NCBI GenBank assembly: GCA_026874595.1
Contig: CM049310.1
Coordinates: 28,381,058-28,445,057 of the forward strand
Direction: 5' to 3'
Source of the DNA: Sipunculus nudus
Lineage: Eukaryota; Annelida; Sipuncula; Golfingiida; Sipunculidae
DNA: 64,000 nucleotides
The notes under the pieces are model-generated. The model searched no databases and was not told where the DNA came from. It was given only the letters and a program-made list of their open reading frames with translations. Shown in pieces: positions 11,391-23,500 of the stretch. A program made the translations under genes and the position numbers. Numbering within the stretch: position 1 is the stretch's first letter; each line of letters begins with the position of its first letter.

Positions 11391-14300
11391 ATGAATTTAC
11401 CTTTTATATACTGTTTATTAACTTTCATTGTAGCTAGTCTTAACATCAGAGGACTTTGTGTTACACAAAAACAACTGTCATTAAGAAACTACGTTTTGAA
11501 ACATAAAATTGATATTCTTTGTTTACAGGAAACCTTTTTATCGTCCTATGAGAGTTCTCAAATCTTTAAGTCCTGGCAAGGTAATGTTTTTTCCAGTGGT
11601 TGTGCTAATCGTCACTGTGGAACTGTAATATGGGTATCCACCGCTTGTGACGGGCAAGTCCTAGAGCAGAAAACAGACACCGAAGGCCGCATTGTGAGTA
11701 TTATTCTTGATTTTGGTCAAACTCAATGTAATTTAATTAATGTATACTGTCCTAATGGTTCAAGCGACAGACGTACCTTTCTCTCAAACTTAAATAATTT
11801 TATTCTATCAACAGATCCAGTGAAGTGTCCGGTAATATTAGCGGGGGATTTTAATTGCATAGAAAATATCAATCTCGATAAACAAGGTGGTAATATATTA
11901 CATAAAGGTTGTCTTGTTGGTAGAGAAGAAATTAATAATCTTAAACGGAAATACATGCTAACAGATTCTTTCAGAGTTTTAAACCCTGAAACAAAAGCTT
12001 TTAGCCATCACTGGAAAAGGTATGAAGTACATACTAGGATTGACAGAATTTATACTGGACGTGTACTTTTCATTAAACATTGTGCTATTTTAAGGAATAT
12101 TTTGTCTGACCATGAATGTGTCACAGCGAACATCGATTTTAACTGTAAACCTCGGGGGCCAGGCTACTGGCATTTCAATAGTTCAGTTTTAAAAGATCCT
12201 TTATACAATGAAATAGTGACAGATTTTTGGAAGCGTTGGCAAACTAGTAAGGAAAAGTACACTAATATTTTGTTCTGGTGGGATCTGGGGAAACAAAAAC
12301 TCAAAGAGCTTACCAGAAGCTATTGTAAAGATAAGGTCAAGGCTAAAAGAAGGTTAAAATTCCGCTTGGAAAGAGAATACAATTCCTTGCTTTCAGAGCG
12401 CGAGCAAGGTTTGTGTGTCAATTTAGAACAACTTTTAAAAATAGAACAGAAACTGAGGGATTTCAATGAGAAAGAAACAAATGCTACGGCCATTAGGTGT
12501 AAAGTCCAGTTTAGGGAGCAAGGTGAACGCCTGACAAAATTCTTTGTTGGGCTCGAAAAACAAAGAGGTGCTCGCCGAACCATGCAGACTTTAAAGGATG
12601 AAAAGGGCATTGTTCATTGTGACACAAAGGACATGCTCGAAGTGGGGAAATCTTTTTATTCATGTCTTTATTCTGCGGAACAAACTGACTCCAGGGCCCA
12701 AGATTTACTGTTGGCCAAGGTCTCTAAGAAACTTTCAATTGAAAACATGCAACAATGTGAAGGTGAAATTTCTTTACAGGAAGCCACAGTAGCCTTAAAG
12801 AGTTTTAAAAAGGAAAAAAGTCCAGGGCTTGATGGATTGGCAGCGGAATTTTATTTACATTTTTGGGACATTTTAGGAAATGATTTCATTAAAGTGGTGA
12901 ATACGGCGTATAAAATTGGAAATCTCTCTACATCACAGAGGCGGGGTGTAATATCATTGTTATTTAAAAAAGGTGATCGTGAACTGTTAAAAAATTGGCG
13001 TCCGATTTCTTTACTTAACGTAGATTATAAGATCTTGACTAAATGTTTGAGTAATCGGTTGTTAAAAGTGTTGCATGAAATAATTGCAAATGACCAGACT
13101 TGCTCTATTAAAGGTCGTTCCATAATGCAGTCTGTTTCCTTAATAAGAGATGTGATAGATTATGTCAACTTTAAACAAATACCTGGTGCTATGTTATGTT
13201 TAGACCAGGAAAAAGCTTTCGATAGAATTGATTGGAGATTTATGGTTAAATGTTTAAAAATCTTCGGATTTGGGCCAGGGTTTATTAATTGGATACAATT
13301 GTGTTACACAGATGTGCAGAGCTGTGTTAAGATAAATGGTTTCCTGTCGTCCTTTTTCACTCTTTCAAGAGGCACTAGACAAGGGTGTCCTTTAAGTCCT
13401 CTTTTGTATATTATAGTTGCAGAGATAATGGCAAATGCCATTCGATGTGATGATAATATTAAAGGTATAAAGTTACCAGACGACACAGAGTTAAAAGTCG
13501 TACAGTATGCAGATGATACTTCTATTTTTGTTTCAGATACTGAATCGATAACTGCTTGTCTAACTCTTTTAAATATTTTTCAGCGAGCTTCTGGGGCAAA
13601 GATCAATAAGGAAAAAACAGAAGGTTTGTGGCTAGGTTGTAACGTTGGTAAGAACGAAACACCAGGTAATATTAAGTGGACATCTAATCAAGTGAAAGTA
13701 TTAGGGTTTTATTTTGGAAATACTGATGTGTGTAATGAAAATTGGGAGGTTAAAATTAAGAAGTTGCAAAATGTTTTGGCTATGTGGTCTCACCGGAATT
13801 TGTCTTTTACAGGTAGGATGGTTATTATTAATTCAATTGCTAGTAGTGGAATATGGTACTTTTCTAATATTATTCATATGCCATCATGGGTGTCTGATAA
13901 GATAGAAAAGCTTCTTATTGACTTTTTCTGGAGCTATAAGAGACACCTGGTGGCCAAAGATATCATCATGCTACCTAGGAATAATGGTGGACAAAATCTG
14001 GTGTCCATTAAAAATAAGATTATTGCACAGAGAATCACATGGATATCCAAAGTATTAAACATGGATCACAAATGTCGCATTTTAGCGGAGTATTTTATTG
14101 GTTTGCACAGAGGCACCTCATTTGGTAAAAACATATTAAGATGTAGCTATAATGTTACTTATAAGAATTGTCGAGATCAACCAGTTTTGTATCGGGAAAT
14201 GTTGGACGCTTGGTTTAAATTGAAAGTTACGTATAAGATCCAACCTATGAACAAAACTGCAATTTTTGATCAAATACTGTTCCTGAATGATGAGATTATT

Positions 14301-15236
14301 AATGATTCTGGTGAAAAGTTCTTCCTTAAAGAATTTATTGAAAATGGATGTTGTAAAATAAAACACATTTGGAATAGACGTATCGGATATTTCCACAGGT
14401 TCGATGAGGTATCCGCACGGTATAAAATTAAACCGGATGGTAAAATCGAAAAGATGTACGAGGAATTAATAAACTGTATTGATTCAGATTGGGTTAATAT
14501 TTTAAGGTGCGGAAGGGACTCAGATTATACGTCTGATTTCGTGATTAATCAGGGGAAAAATGAAATATCTATTTCAAATTTTTCTGTTAAATTGTTGTAT
14601 GGCATGTTGCTCATGAAGAATTCTCCAGCTTGTATGGTGAAATGGCGGAACATTTTTAATAACGATTTGGAAACAAAACATGTCTTTAGCAGATGTTATT
14701 TTAAACTTAGTGACAGATTACACTTGGATATTAACTGGAAGTCGTTACATTTTGCTCTGCCAACAAAGGATTTTTTAAAGAAATGTAAAATATTATCGGA
14801 TGATTTATGTGATGTATGTTTAAGACGAGAAACAAATTTGCACATATTTTATGACTGTTCAGTAGCTTTAAGATTTTGGAAAGAGATTAATTACATATTT
14901 AACAGAGTTGCTGAGGAAACTGTTACTTTAAATCTATTTACTATATGTTTTGGATTTAACCATAGACAGGGAGATTTTTCAGAGGTATGCATTAAGCTTT
15001 TAGATTTCCTTCTTGTTTCGGGTAAATACATACTGTGGAAATGTAGAAATATGAGACTGTACAATAATGATGTGAATAATGTTATTTGGTTTAAAACGTT
15101 AATCACCAGTAGGTTAAAAGAAGAGCACTTAAAATTTATAGAACTTGGACAGAAAAGAGCTTTTGTGGATTTGTGGTGTTATAAGAATGCACTGTGTTCA
15201 GTAGATGATGATTATGAGTTCTGTGTTAATATTTGA
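11391..15236 (+). CDS. LINE ORF2, endonuclease-reverse transcriptase
   Basis: 1281 residues. Residues 14-250 are an APE-type endonuclease with SLN (N18), QE (E47), GDFN (D153, N155) and SDH (S239-H241). Residues about 470-790 are the reverse transcriptase: KSPGLDG, NWRPISLLNVDYKIL, CLDQEKAFDRIDW, GTRQGCPLSP and the catalytic YADD at 706-709. Near residue 1135 a C-terminal zinc-finger segment reads CDVCLRRETNLHIFYDC (zf-RVT type). It nicks target DNA and copies the element RNA by target-primed reverse transcription. All expected catalytic residues are present and there is no stop or frameshift. The N-terminal MNLPFIYCLL may or may not be used; the next methionine is far inside the endonuclease. 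Confidence 0.95.
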   Translation: MNLPFIYCLLTFIVASLNIRGLCVTQKQLSLRNYVLKHKIDILCLQETFLSSYESSQIFKSWQGNVFSSGCANRHCGTVIWVSTACDGQVLEQKTDTEGRIVSIILDFGQTQCNLINVYCPNGSSDRRTFLSNLNNFILSTDPVKCPVILAGDFNCIENINLDKQGGNILHKGCLVGREEINNLKRKYMLTDSFRVLNPETKAFSHHWKRYEVHTRIDRIYTGRVLFIKHCAILRNILSDHECVTANIDFNCKPRGPGYWHFNSSVLKDPLYNEIVTDFWKRWQTSKEKYTNILFWWDLGKQKLKELTRSYCKDKVKAKRRLKFRLEREYNSLLSEREQGLCVNLEQLLKIEQKLRDFNEKETNATAIRCKVQFREQGERLTKFFVGLEKQRGARRTMQTLKDEKGIVHCDTKDMLEVGKSFYSCLYSAEQTDSRAQDLLLAKVSKKLSIENMQQCEGEISLQEATVALKSFKKEKSPGLDGLAAEFYLHFWDILGNDFIKVVNTAYKIGNLSTSQRRGVISLLFKKGDRELLKNWRPISLLNVDYKILTKCLSNRLLKVLHEIIANDQTCSIKGRSIMQSVSLIRDVIDYVNFKQIPGAMLCLDQEKAFDRIDWRFMVKCLKIFGFGPGFINWIQLCYTDVQSCVKINGFLSSFFTLSRGTRQGCPLSPLLYIIVAEIMANAIRCDDNIKGIKLPDDTELKVVQYADDTSIFVSDTESITACLTLLNIFQRASGAKINKEKTEGLWLGCNVGKNETPGNIKWTSNQVKVLGFYFGNTDVCNENWEVKIKKLQNVLAMWSHRNLSFTGRMVIINSIASSGIWYFSNIIHMPSWVSDKIEKLLIDFFWSYKRHLVAKDIIMLPRNNGGQNLVSIKNKIIAQRITWISKVLNMDHKCRILAEYFIGLHRGTSFGKNILRCSYNVTYKNCRDQPVLYREMLDAWFKLKVTYKIQPMNKTAIFDQILFLNDEIINDSGEKFFLKEFIENGCCKIKHIWNRRIGYFHRFDEVSARYKIKPDGKIEKMYEELINCIDSDWVNILRCGRDSDYTSDFVINQGKNEISISNFSVKLLYGMLLMKNSPACMVKWRNIFNNDLETKHVFSRCYFKLSDRLHLDINWKSLHFALPTKDFLKKCKILSDDLCDVCLRRETNLHIFYDCSVALRFWKEINYIFNRVAEETVTLNLFTICFGFNHRQGDFSEVCIKLLDFLLVSGKYILWKCRNMRLYNNDVNNVIWFKTLITSRLKEEHLKFIELGQKRAFVDLWCYKNALCSVDDDYEFCVNI

Positions 15237-15427
15237 CCTTTTTTTAATTGGCGGGGGGAGGGGGGGGGGGGGGGAGTTACTGTTGAATGTTGGTTGATAT
15301 ATTGTTGAAGGTGTGGTTTAAATTTAGTATTTGTTTGTATACTTGCATGTGAAATTTCGTATATGAAGGTTAATATGGATTGCTAACAGACTTTATAATT
15401 GTGTATTTATATATATATCCTGATTTT

Positions 15428-15449
15428 AATAAACAATATAAAAAAAAAA
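15428..15449 (+). terminator. LINE polyadenylation signal and poly(A) tail
   Basis: AATAAA at 15428-15433, then a run of about 11 A directly before the right target-site duplication. Confidence 0.85.
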
Positions 15450-15463
15450 AAACGCCAAATTAG
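15450..15463 (+). repeat. LINE target-site duplication, right copy
   Basis: AAACGCCAAATTAG, identical to 10321-10334. Confidence 0.95.
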
Positions 15464-16535
15464 GTCACTGTGGCCTATCCTTGGGTGATATGCATGGCCT
15501 ACAGATGCGTGTCAGATTCACCTTGGCGTCATAACATGTGGGCTACACAAGACTGACAATTGTATTTCTAAAAGCTTCATAGTATAAGTAAACCAACGGG
15601 GGTTGCAACTCAAAAGCAAACTATTGGTTGTAACAGTACTTTATGGTTAAAATTATCCCGAGATCTACAAATAAATTATCTCGAGATCTCAAGATATTAT
15701 CTCAAGAAAAATAAATAAAAATCCCTATGTCCTAGGGCAGCTAAGTAGTTTTGAGTTGTGTGTTCGAAAAAATAAAATTGGTCACATATAAACAGACAGC
15801 AGTATATGCACGCTGTCAAATTAATATTTCCCCACATACACAAAGGTTTTCAGCAACTTGAGGGGGGGGGGGGTCATTTTTATGTACAGGTTTTGACGGG
15901 AACAGATGATTGCCTACGGGACGGACGGACATTTAGTCAGCGGATGTTGGTGAATGGTGTTACCCGCCGACCACACGCCGCATTTAGCTTTCTGTATTTT
16001 AATTATTTCAACTCACTTTCTTTTATTAATGGGTCTTTATCTGTCGCCAAATCAACGGGCCAGTTGTCTGTCTACAGTTTTATACCGATTAAATGCGGAA
16101 TCCTTGCGGTAAGGTCACATTCACAAAGTTAATTGCTAAACTCGCCATCCATTTTGATATACTACCTTCGCTTAAAATACAAATGGGCCTATAACGCAGG
16201 CTTGTAACATTGATATTGCAGACTCGTGGTTCATATACAAACACAAAGAAGAAATGTTCAAATAAATTGTCATCGTGAGAAGTTTGAAGAAAATTGGCAA
16301 ATAAAGTGTGCGCAAAAATTACTATTATTTTATAAAATATAATAATTATTCCATATAGAGAAAAACAAGGCCTACAGGCCTAATGCGAACCTGTGCAAAG
16401 TTTGGGAGTATGAATGGAGGTTTATTTTTAAAATTTAATATTGATCCTCTTATGTCCTGCATATCTTCCTTAGTCATTATGATTTCAGCAAAATGGACGT
16501 TTCGGACCTGCAAGTTTCGGACTAGGACATTTTAA
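15464..16535. other. Intergenic, no gene recognised
   Basis: Contains CTCGAGATCT-type repeat sequence at about 15655-15720 and a poly-G run at 15862. A 108-codon plus-strand frame at 15806-16132 shows no domain. Confidence 0.4.
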
Positions 16536-17436
16536 AACTACAATACGGGTAGTCGACAAGCGACTACGTGTATCCGCCGAAATCAGAATGGGACGGGTGA
16601 AGTGAGCCATGGATTGAGTGGCAAGGGGAAATAGAGTGATGTGTGTTGCATATTAGCATGGATGTCTGCAGCCGATATGTGTATGTAGGTTGCGCCACCT
16701 ACCACAAAATCCAGAAAGCTGTCCAGCTTGTATACATATGACACATTTTAGGCAGATAAGTCAAACCACTACTTGTATATGAGTGCTTTTATCCCACAGC
16801 AGACAACAGAAGGACGCTGTGCAAAAATGGCGGCAGCAGGCGCCACCAATCTTGTGTATGATTAAGAGCTATGTGAGATCTATTCACATGCAAAATTTCA
16901 GGGGGATATGTCAAACCAGTCCTGAGATATAAGCCTAAATGTCTGCAGCGTAATCATAAATGTAGGTGGCGCCACTGCCACAAAATCGAAAAAGCTATCA
17001 AAGATGTATAAACATGCAAAATTTTAGGCAGATAAGTCAAACCACTACTGAGATATGAGTAATTTTAGCCAATGGCAAACAAACAGACGTACGCTGTGCA
17101 CAAATCGTTGCAGAAGGCACGACCAGTTTTGCGTATGATAAAGAGCTATGTGAGATCTATACAAATACAAAATTTTGGCCCATTCGGTCAAACGGTTCCC
17201 CAGATATGAGCTTGGATGTCTGCAGTGTAAATGTAAATGTAAGTGGCGCCATCTGTCATAAAATCATGAAAGCTTTCCAGGATGTATACACATGCAACAT
17301 TTGAGGTGGATAAGTCCAATCAATGCAGAAATATGATGCTAGCTCCTGCCCTTTTTGAGATAGCTACGACGCACGACGGACGACGGAAGACGGACAACGC
17401 CACACCATTGCATAAGCTCACAGATTCGCTAAAAAT
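16536..17436 (+). mobile_element. HINE/pearl-like element, TACGGGTAGTC 5' end
   Basis: The left end AACTACAATACGGGTAGTC, with a GTAGTC...GACTAC hairpin, matches the element at 34447. The core repeats contain GTGGCGCC motifs, 'GGTCAAACGGTTCC' and 'GAGATATGAG'. The right end differs: an ACGACGGACGACGGA microsatellite, then ATTCGCTAAAAA, as at 18340. It may be a chimera or two abutting elements. Non-coding. Confidence 0.65.
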
Positions 17437-17689
17437 GCAAACCAAGTTTTTTCAAACAGTTAAAATATATATTTCCAATAGTTCTTATCTGGGCATTCTG
17501 CGTCTAGACGCTGTGTCTAGACGTATAAACACATTGTCTAGACACCAGACAGAGCCAGATCAGTTGCCATGGTGATGTCTTGACCCCACCTGGTTGTACT
17601 GGGTGACTTCTTGACTTGGCTGCTGAAACTCAGCATGTTGTCAAATCTGTTTTCAGACACAGAAAGCCTTTTTCAATTGACTACACTAC

Positions 17690-18340
17690 TTTTTTAAAGC
17701 TGCATTTACCCAATCTATTCTTATAAAACTGGCAGAACCCTACCATAGAAAAATTCTTGTAAAGTTTAAACCAATCAGCTTAACAGTTTCATCATAAAAC
17801 AGTGTATAAGCTAGAAGAGTCTAAAATTACATTTTGCTTGTAAAAAACAGATCAATGTAGGTGCCGCACGAATACCTCAATTTCGGATATGACATATGTA
17901 ACAAACATTGGCATAAAATTTGATGATGATAGCTCTAGCCATTTCCGTGACTGAAATTTTAGTGTGCTTTTTTTTTGACAGATGACTAAGTTCAACCTCC
18001 TGTAACTCGGCCAAAAATCTCCGAACTGGAACCATTCAAACAAACTTGAGAGAGATTGTTCCAGGGATCATTTCTGTGAAATATAGGACAATTTGGCTGG
18101 ACAGTTTCGGAGAAGAAGCATTAAAGATTTTTTAGCTTTTCCCTATAAAATCTAAGAAAATACAGTTAGAAAAAATAAACAAAATCCGGGTTGAGTTTTT
18201 CAGATGACTTATTATTTGCAAAAAATTGGTGATGCTAGCTCCTGCCGTTTTTGAGTTAGCTATGGTTAACGTACAGACGACGCACGACGCAACGACGGAC
18301 GACGCTGCACCATCGCATAAGCTTACTGGTTCGCTAAAAA
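17690..18340 (+). mobile_element. HINE-like element, right part
   Basis: Degenerate core sequence ends in an ACGACGCACGACGCAACG microsatellite, then GCATAAGCTTACTGGTTCGC and TAAAAA. The same right end occurs at 17340-17436. The left boundary is uncertain. Confidence 0.5.
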
Positions 18341-18814
18341 TCCTACAACAGTCCCAGTTCACAAGTGTATGTTGTCATCATGCATGATCGAATTAAAACG
18401 TGACAATCGTTTGGATAAAGTCTTGTATATATGACTGGTGTTTTCACATATAGCTTCATTTCTTCATTTTTACGAGTTTAATTGTATTTTGTGAGGGTTA
18501 CATTACAATTCATCCATAAACTCATTACCCTGGAATTGAATATGAAAGAAAAATTGCCTCAAATGCCAACGTTTCTCACTTATCATGCCAAATAATATAT
18601 TAAGAAAATTAACCAAAACAGACCTTCAAAACCATCACATACTTAATTTGTATAATATTATACAACACCATGGTGGCTAGAACAATAAATAGTCTTCTTG
18701 TTCCTGGTAATTCATAGACATGTTTCATATGGACAGTCCTACAACTGGTTTAAGTCAGTTGTGCATGACAGCATTATAATATGAAGCGTTTTGTAAGAAC
18801 CTAGATATGACAAG

Positions 18815-18985
18815 GACGTGGTGGCGAAATGGTGTAAGAAGCACTAGGTTTGTGACCGCAAGTTTGCGGGTTCACATCCCGTTCAGACCGCCTTCCGCAT
18901 TTATGGGAAATAATAACGTACAAAGCACGTTGAACAGACACGAAAAATAGCGTTTTCACTTTGAAATAAAATCGTACCTGCCAAA
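18815..18985 (+). mobile_element. tRNA-like SINE
   Basis: The A box TGGCGAAATGG (18822-18832) fits the polymerase III consensus. The B box GGTTCACATCC (18869-18879) differs at one position. The spacing and a short variable-arm-like stem (CCGCAAGTTTGCGG) resemble a class II (Ser/Leu) tRNA. It lacks a paired acceptor stem and is followed by an unrelated body ending AAATAAAA, so a SINE is more likely than a tRNA gene. Confidence 0.5.
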
Positions 18986-18989
18986 AATT

Positions 18990-20410
18990 GCCCTGAAACT
19001 GTTGGCTTAATTACTCCTGTACACAAGCGTTATAAAAGTGGACCATACAGGCGCGATCACTGCATGACGCCAACAGAGCGCGAACGCCACCTGCGTTGTC
19101 CGTGTTCCTTTCAGGCTTACAACCAGTGTTTTACAGTCGTGCACGTTCATGTACAGGCCACAACACTGTCAATCAGTAGATGCCATGACTAATTTTGCCA
19201 ATAAAAATGTAAGACATGTTCTCGTTGGCTGAAACATCGCGTGTGTTGCGATGGCTCAGGGACCCGATACACATGGTCACACTGTGTTGCGCGTGTCATT
19301 TCAGCTGAGGCCTCTGGACGTATCTCACAAATCTGTTGCGATAGACTCTGCAATGAATTTACATTCGAAGATTTCCTGAATATGTCCCTTTCAGATAACT
19401 TTACCACAAGGGTGCATGCACCCTCCCCACCAAGGATTTTGATTTGTAACTGGTCATGGACGGCAAGCAAAATATAGAATGTTTTACCTCCAAGTACCTT
19501 ATAGTGAGCCTGCGTGTTCTACAGATCCCTAGGGCCAGGGGTCTGCATAAAGATAGAAGAAGGACCAGGTCTGTTTGATGATTCATGAGACTAACATCGT
19601 CAGTGATGTCATACCATAAACCCTACATTTATGTGCTTGCAGAGAAGATTCAATAGGAAGAGATGCCTGACAAACTATAGTGGTCTTCTAGTGGTCACGA
19701 TATAAGGGGTCATACAAATTGCAGTGGCGGATCTGGGGGGGGGGGGGGTTGTTCGTTTTGTTTAAATGCACGTTTATATATCTAGCGGAAAGTTATATGC
19801 ACCTGAGTTTTGCAAGGGGCATTTTGCAACTATAGTCCGTTTCATCCCCTCATGTCCACCTGATTTTTGCTATGAACATTTTTAATAGTTTAATTTCAAG
19901 GGAAACAATTGTAGTGTAGAGGATTAAAGGACCTAATTTTCAAAAAGGTAAATAAATACCTACCTTACACCTTATATAAGAAACAGAATTATTTTAAAAT
20001 ATGAGAAATCAGTCTACATTTTACAACATATCAGACCCACTTATGGCGGTCAAGGTCATTGGTCACATGCAAAAACAGCCTCAACTGACAGCGTCTGATT
20101 GGATGATCTCATGTAAACCCTCTAAAAAAATATAACCAGCTCAAACAAAGATGGCTATAAATGGAGGGACACATCATATCTGCCAGATCATGGTGAAGAG
20201 ACTAAAATGTTGTGAAACAATAAACGGGAGATTTATTGTAAAATTCTTAATTGCCATATTAGGTTGTCACTTCCATTAGTTTTTTCTTTGAAATTATTGT
20301 AAACATTTTAAACTTTTAAGTAAATCATCTACAAAAAACAGGTGGACAGCAGTTAGTGAAACGGACTATAATGATCTTTCAGCCTCCGTTTCATATTTGT
20401 TTTCTGCATG
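18990..20410. other. Intergenic, no gene recognised
   Basis: No supported gene. Overlapping open frames of 60-93 codons at 19189-19586 share the same stretch on both strands and show no domain. At 19724 a single CAGTGGCGGATCTGG end followed by poly-G is a fragment of the CAG-GGCGGATCC family. Confidence 0.4.
19724..19750. mobile_element. Fragment of CAG-GGCGGATCC element
   Basis: GCAGTGGCGGATCTGG followed by a poly-G run. No matching right end was seen nearby. Confidence 0.4.
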
Positions 20411-20521
20411 TCAGTACCAGGGCTGGGTATCGGTCAGCCTATTCAGGTACAATACTTATTGCGATACACTTAAAGGGATATCCGATACATATTGACGATA
20501 CGCTTATATTTTTGTAAACAA

Positions 20522-23500
20522 ACTAGATATTTCTTGGTACCGCAGGTGCCATAGTATCCCCAGACAATTAACCCCCCCCCCCCCCAGCCTCGAACAATAG
20601 GATCCCATCTTGAATTCAGATGCAGAGACTGATACTTGGCAAGCCACCATGGTTTCTTATAAGTATGGGCATATCTAAGATAAAGGTCACTCTCATAGGA
20701 GAGGTCATGATCCAAATTGAAATACATCTCATTCCGTAACCCATGTCTATATAAATGATATTAAAGAAATCTGTCCATTAGTTTTCAAATTATCATGCTC
20801 ACAGTGCTGTGAAGTGGCAATGGGGGGGGGGGGGGTATTACAAGGTGCGAAAGCAAGAAAACGACTTGATAAGATGCATCTAACCTGTAAGTTTGGTGAC
20901 TGTAGTTATTGCCGTAATTTCATTTTAACATTATCGCTGCTGACCTGGAACAAATGTATCAAGGTCGTCCATGTTCAAATTTGACCTAGCCGTTGATAAG
21001 ATGCATCAAACTTGTGGGTTTGGTGACTGTACCTCCAATTTTTGCAAAGTTATTTCGTTTAAACATCATTTTAGCAAGAAAACAAATGATCCATGGGTTA
21101 TGACGCTCAGCTGACTGGGTAGAGATTTGCCAAAGGAAATTTTATCATCTGAATGGTAGTATATACCCATTCAACTGAAGCATCAAACAGATTAACCAAC
21201 AGGCGAAGATTGTGACTTTATTTATATATCTCAAAAATAGAGAAAAATGCATAAACTTTAAAAAAATACAGGTGGTTCCACCAGTCTGCAGAAACTAGAA
21301 AAAACACTTAAAGGTCAATATCCATGCAAAGAATCACGGTGATCTCTGCATTAGTTGTTCAGATACTTCAGCTTTTGTATCAAATTTTCAATTATTCTGA
21401 GGGATACTTCAGGGGGCCTATAGCTTGAAGGATATGTGTAGCAGAGACCTAATTTCAAGTTTCCATGGAGACTTTTCATGGGTCTCCCAGTATGTCAAGA
21501 ATGAAGATTCTAGGTCCAGTTGTTATGATTTGTGCCCTGTTAACAGAGGTTCATATCTTTAAAGGTCTCAAAAATAGAGAACACAATTCGTAAAAAAACC
21601 CGAAAAAATACAGGTGGTGCCACCAGTCTGCAGAAACTGATGAAACACTCCATGATCAATATCCATACAAACAATTATGGTGATCTCTGCATTAGTTGTT
21701 CAGATACTTCAGCTTTTGTATCAATTTTTCCATTATTCTGAGGGATACTTTGGAGTGCCATAGCTTGAAGAATATGGGTAACAGAGACCTAATTCCAGGT
21801 TTCCACAGACTCTTTTCATGGGCCTCCTTGCATGACAAGAATGAAGATTCTAGGTCCTGTTGTTACATTTTGTGCCACGTCAACAGATGACAGCATCCTT
21901 AAAGGTCTCAAAAATAGAGAAAAAAATTCATAAAAAACGAACAAATACAGGTGGTGCCACCAGTCTGCAGAAACTGATGAAACACTCCATAATCAATATC
22001 CATGCAAAGAATCATGGTGATCTCTGCATTAGTTGTTCAGATACTTCAGCTTTTGTAACAAATTGTCCATTATTCTGAGGGATACTTCAGGGGGCCTATA
22101 GCTTGAAGGATATGGGTAACAGAGACCTAATTTCTGGTTTCCATGTGGATTTTTTATGGGTCTCCCTGTGTATCAAGAATGAAGATTCTACGTCCAGTCG
22201 TTACGTTGTACCCTGTTGACAAATACCTACATCCTTAAAGGTCTAAAAAATAGAGAGAAAAAAATTTAAACTTTAAAAAAATACAGGTGGCACCACCAGT
22301 CTGCAGGAACTGATGGAACACCTCTTGATCAATATGTATGCCAAAAATCATGACCATCAGTGTTGTAGTTATTGAGATGTTGCAGTTTGTTTTTATCAAA
22401 TTTTCCATTATTTTGTGTGTGGGGGGGGGGGGGGGGTAATTGGGAGCCCCACAACTTAAAGGTCCAGTTGTTATGATTTGTTCCCTGTGACAGATGTTCA
22501 CATTTTTAAAGGTCTCAAAAATAGAGAAAACAATTCGTAAAAAATCGAAAAATACAGGTGGTGCCACCAGTCTGCAGACACTGATGAGACATCTCATGAT
22601 CAATATGTATGCAAAAAATAATGACCCTCAGTGATGTAGTTAATGAGATATTGAAGTTTTTGTATGAAATTTTTGACTATTCTCGGGGGTACTTTGGGGC
22701 TCCCATAGCTTGAAGGATATGGGTAAAAGAGACCTAATTTCTGGTTTCACAGGAGACTTTTCATAGGTCTCTCAGTGTGTCAAGAATTAAGATTCTAGGT
22801 CCAGTCTTTACGATTTGTGCCCTGTTAACAGATGTTCACATTTTTAAAGGTCTCAAAAATAGAGAGAAAAAAATCTTAAAAAATCGAAAAATACAGGTGG
22901 CGCCACCAGTCTGGAGGAACTGATGAAACCTCTCATGATCAATATGTATGCAAAAAATCATGACCATCAGTGATGTAGTTAATGAGATATTGAAGTTTTT
23001 GTATGAATTTTTTTAATATTCTGGGGGGTACTTTGGGGCCCCATAGCTCAAAGGATATGGGTAACAGAGACCTAATTTCTGGTTTTCAAGGAGATTTTTC
23101 ATGGACCTCTCAGAATGTAAAGTTACAAGATTCTAGGTCCACCAGTTACGATTTGTGCCTGGTTAAAGGACAGACGGACGACGGACAAAGAGTGATCGCT
23201 ATAGCTCAGATGACTTACAGTCAGCTTAGCTAAAAACATAAGGTGACGCCACCTGTCTTCTGCAGGAAACAATGCTATCAAAGATCTTATGTCAATTTGA
23301 TTTTTGGATCATTCCATGTATCCCTTACGGAGATATTAAAGATTTTGTGTGAATTTCACCAAATATGGGAATATTCATGGTCAAGGCCACTCTCATAGGA
23401 AAGGTCATGACCCTAATTTAAATAAACATCATACCATAACCCATATCTATGTATATGCATAATAAAAAAGAAAACTGTCCACTAGTTTTTGACTTATAAT

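Larger units (their letters stand above)
10335..15449 (+). mobile_element. Full-length L1/Tx1-type non-LTR retrotransposon
   Basis: A 5.1-kb element with an ~86-nt 5' leader, two long open frames, a 3' UTR, AATAAA at 15428-15433 and a short poly(A) tail. It is flanked by a perfect 14-bp target-site duplication. Both frames are uninterrupted. The endonuclease and reverse transcriptase motifs are present, so it looks recently inserted and possibly competent. Assignment to the L1 superfamily, Tx1 branch, rests on the zinc-knuckle ORF1, the apurinic-type endonuclease, the LLNVDYKIL and LDQEKAFDRIDW blocks and the C-terminal zinc finger. No truncation was seen. Confidence 0.93.

Noticed and set aside
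18815-18890. Functional tRNA-Ser/Leu gene
   Set aside because: No paired acceptor stem and an altered B box; a SINE is the better reading.
21696-23233. Repeated open frames in the HINE arrays with similar peptides (RDLISGFHG... type)
   Set aside because: The similarity comes from the tandem DNA unit. Frames are short, start at arbitrary codons and are broken in other copies, so there is no sign of a kept protein.
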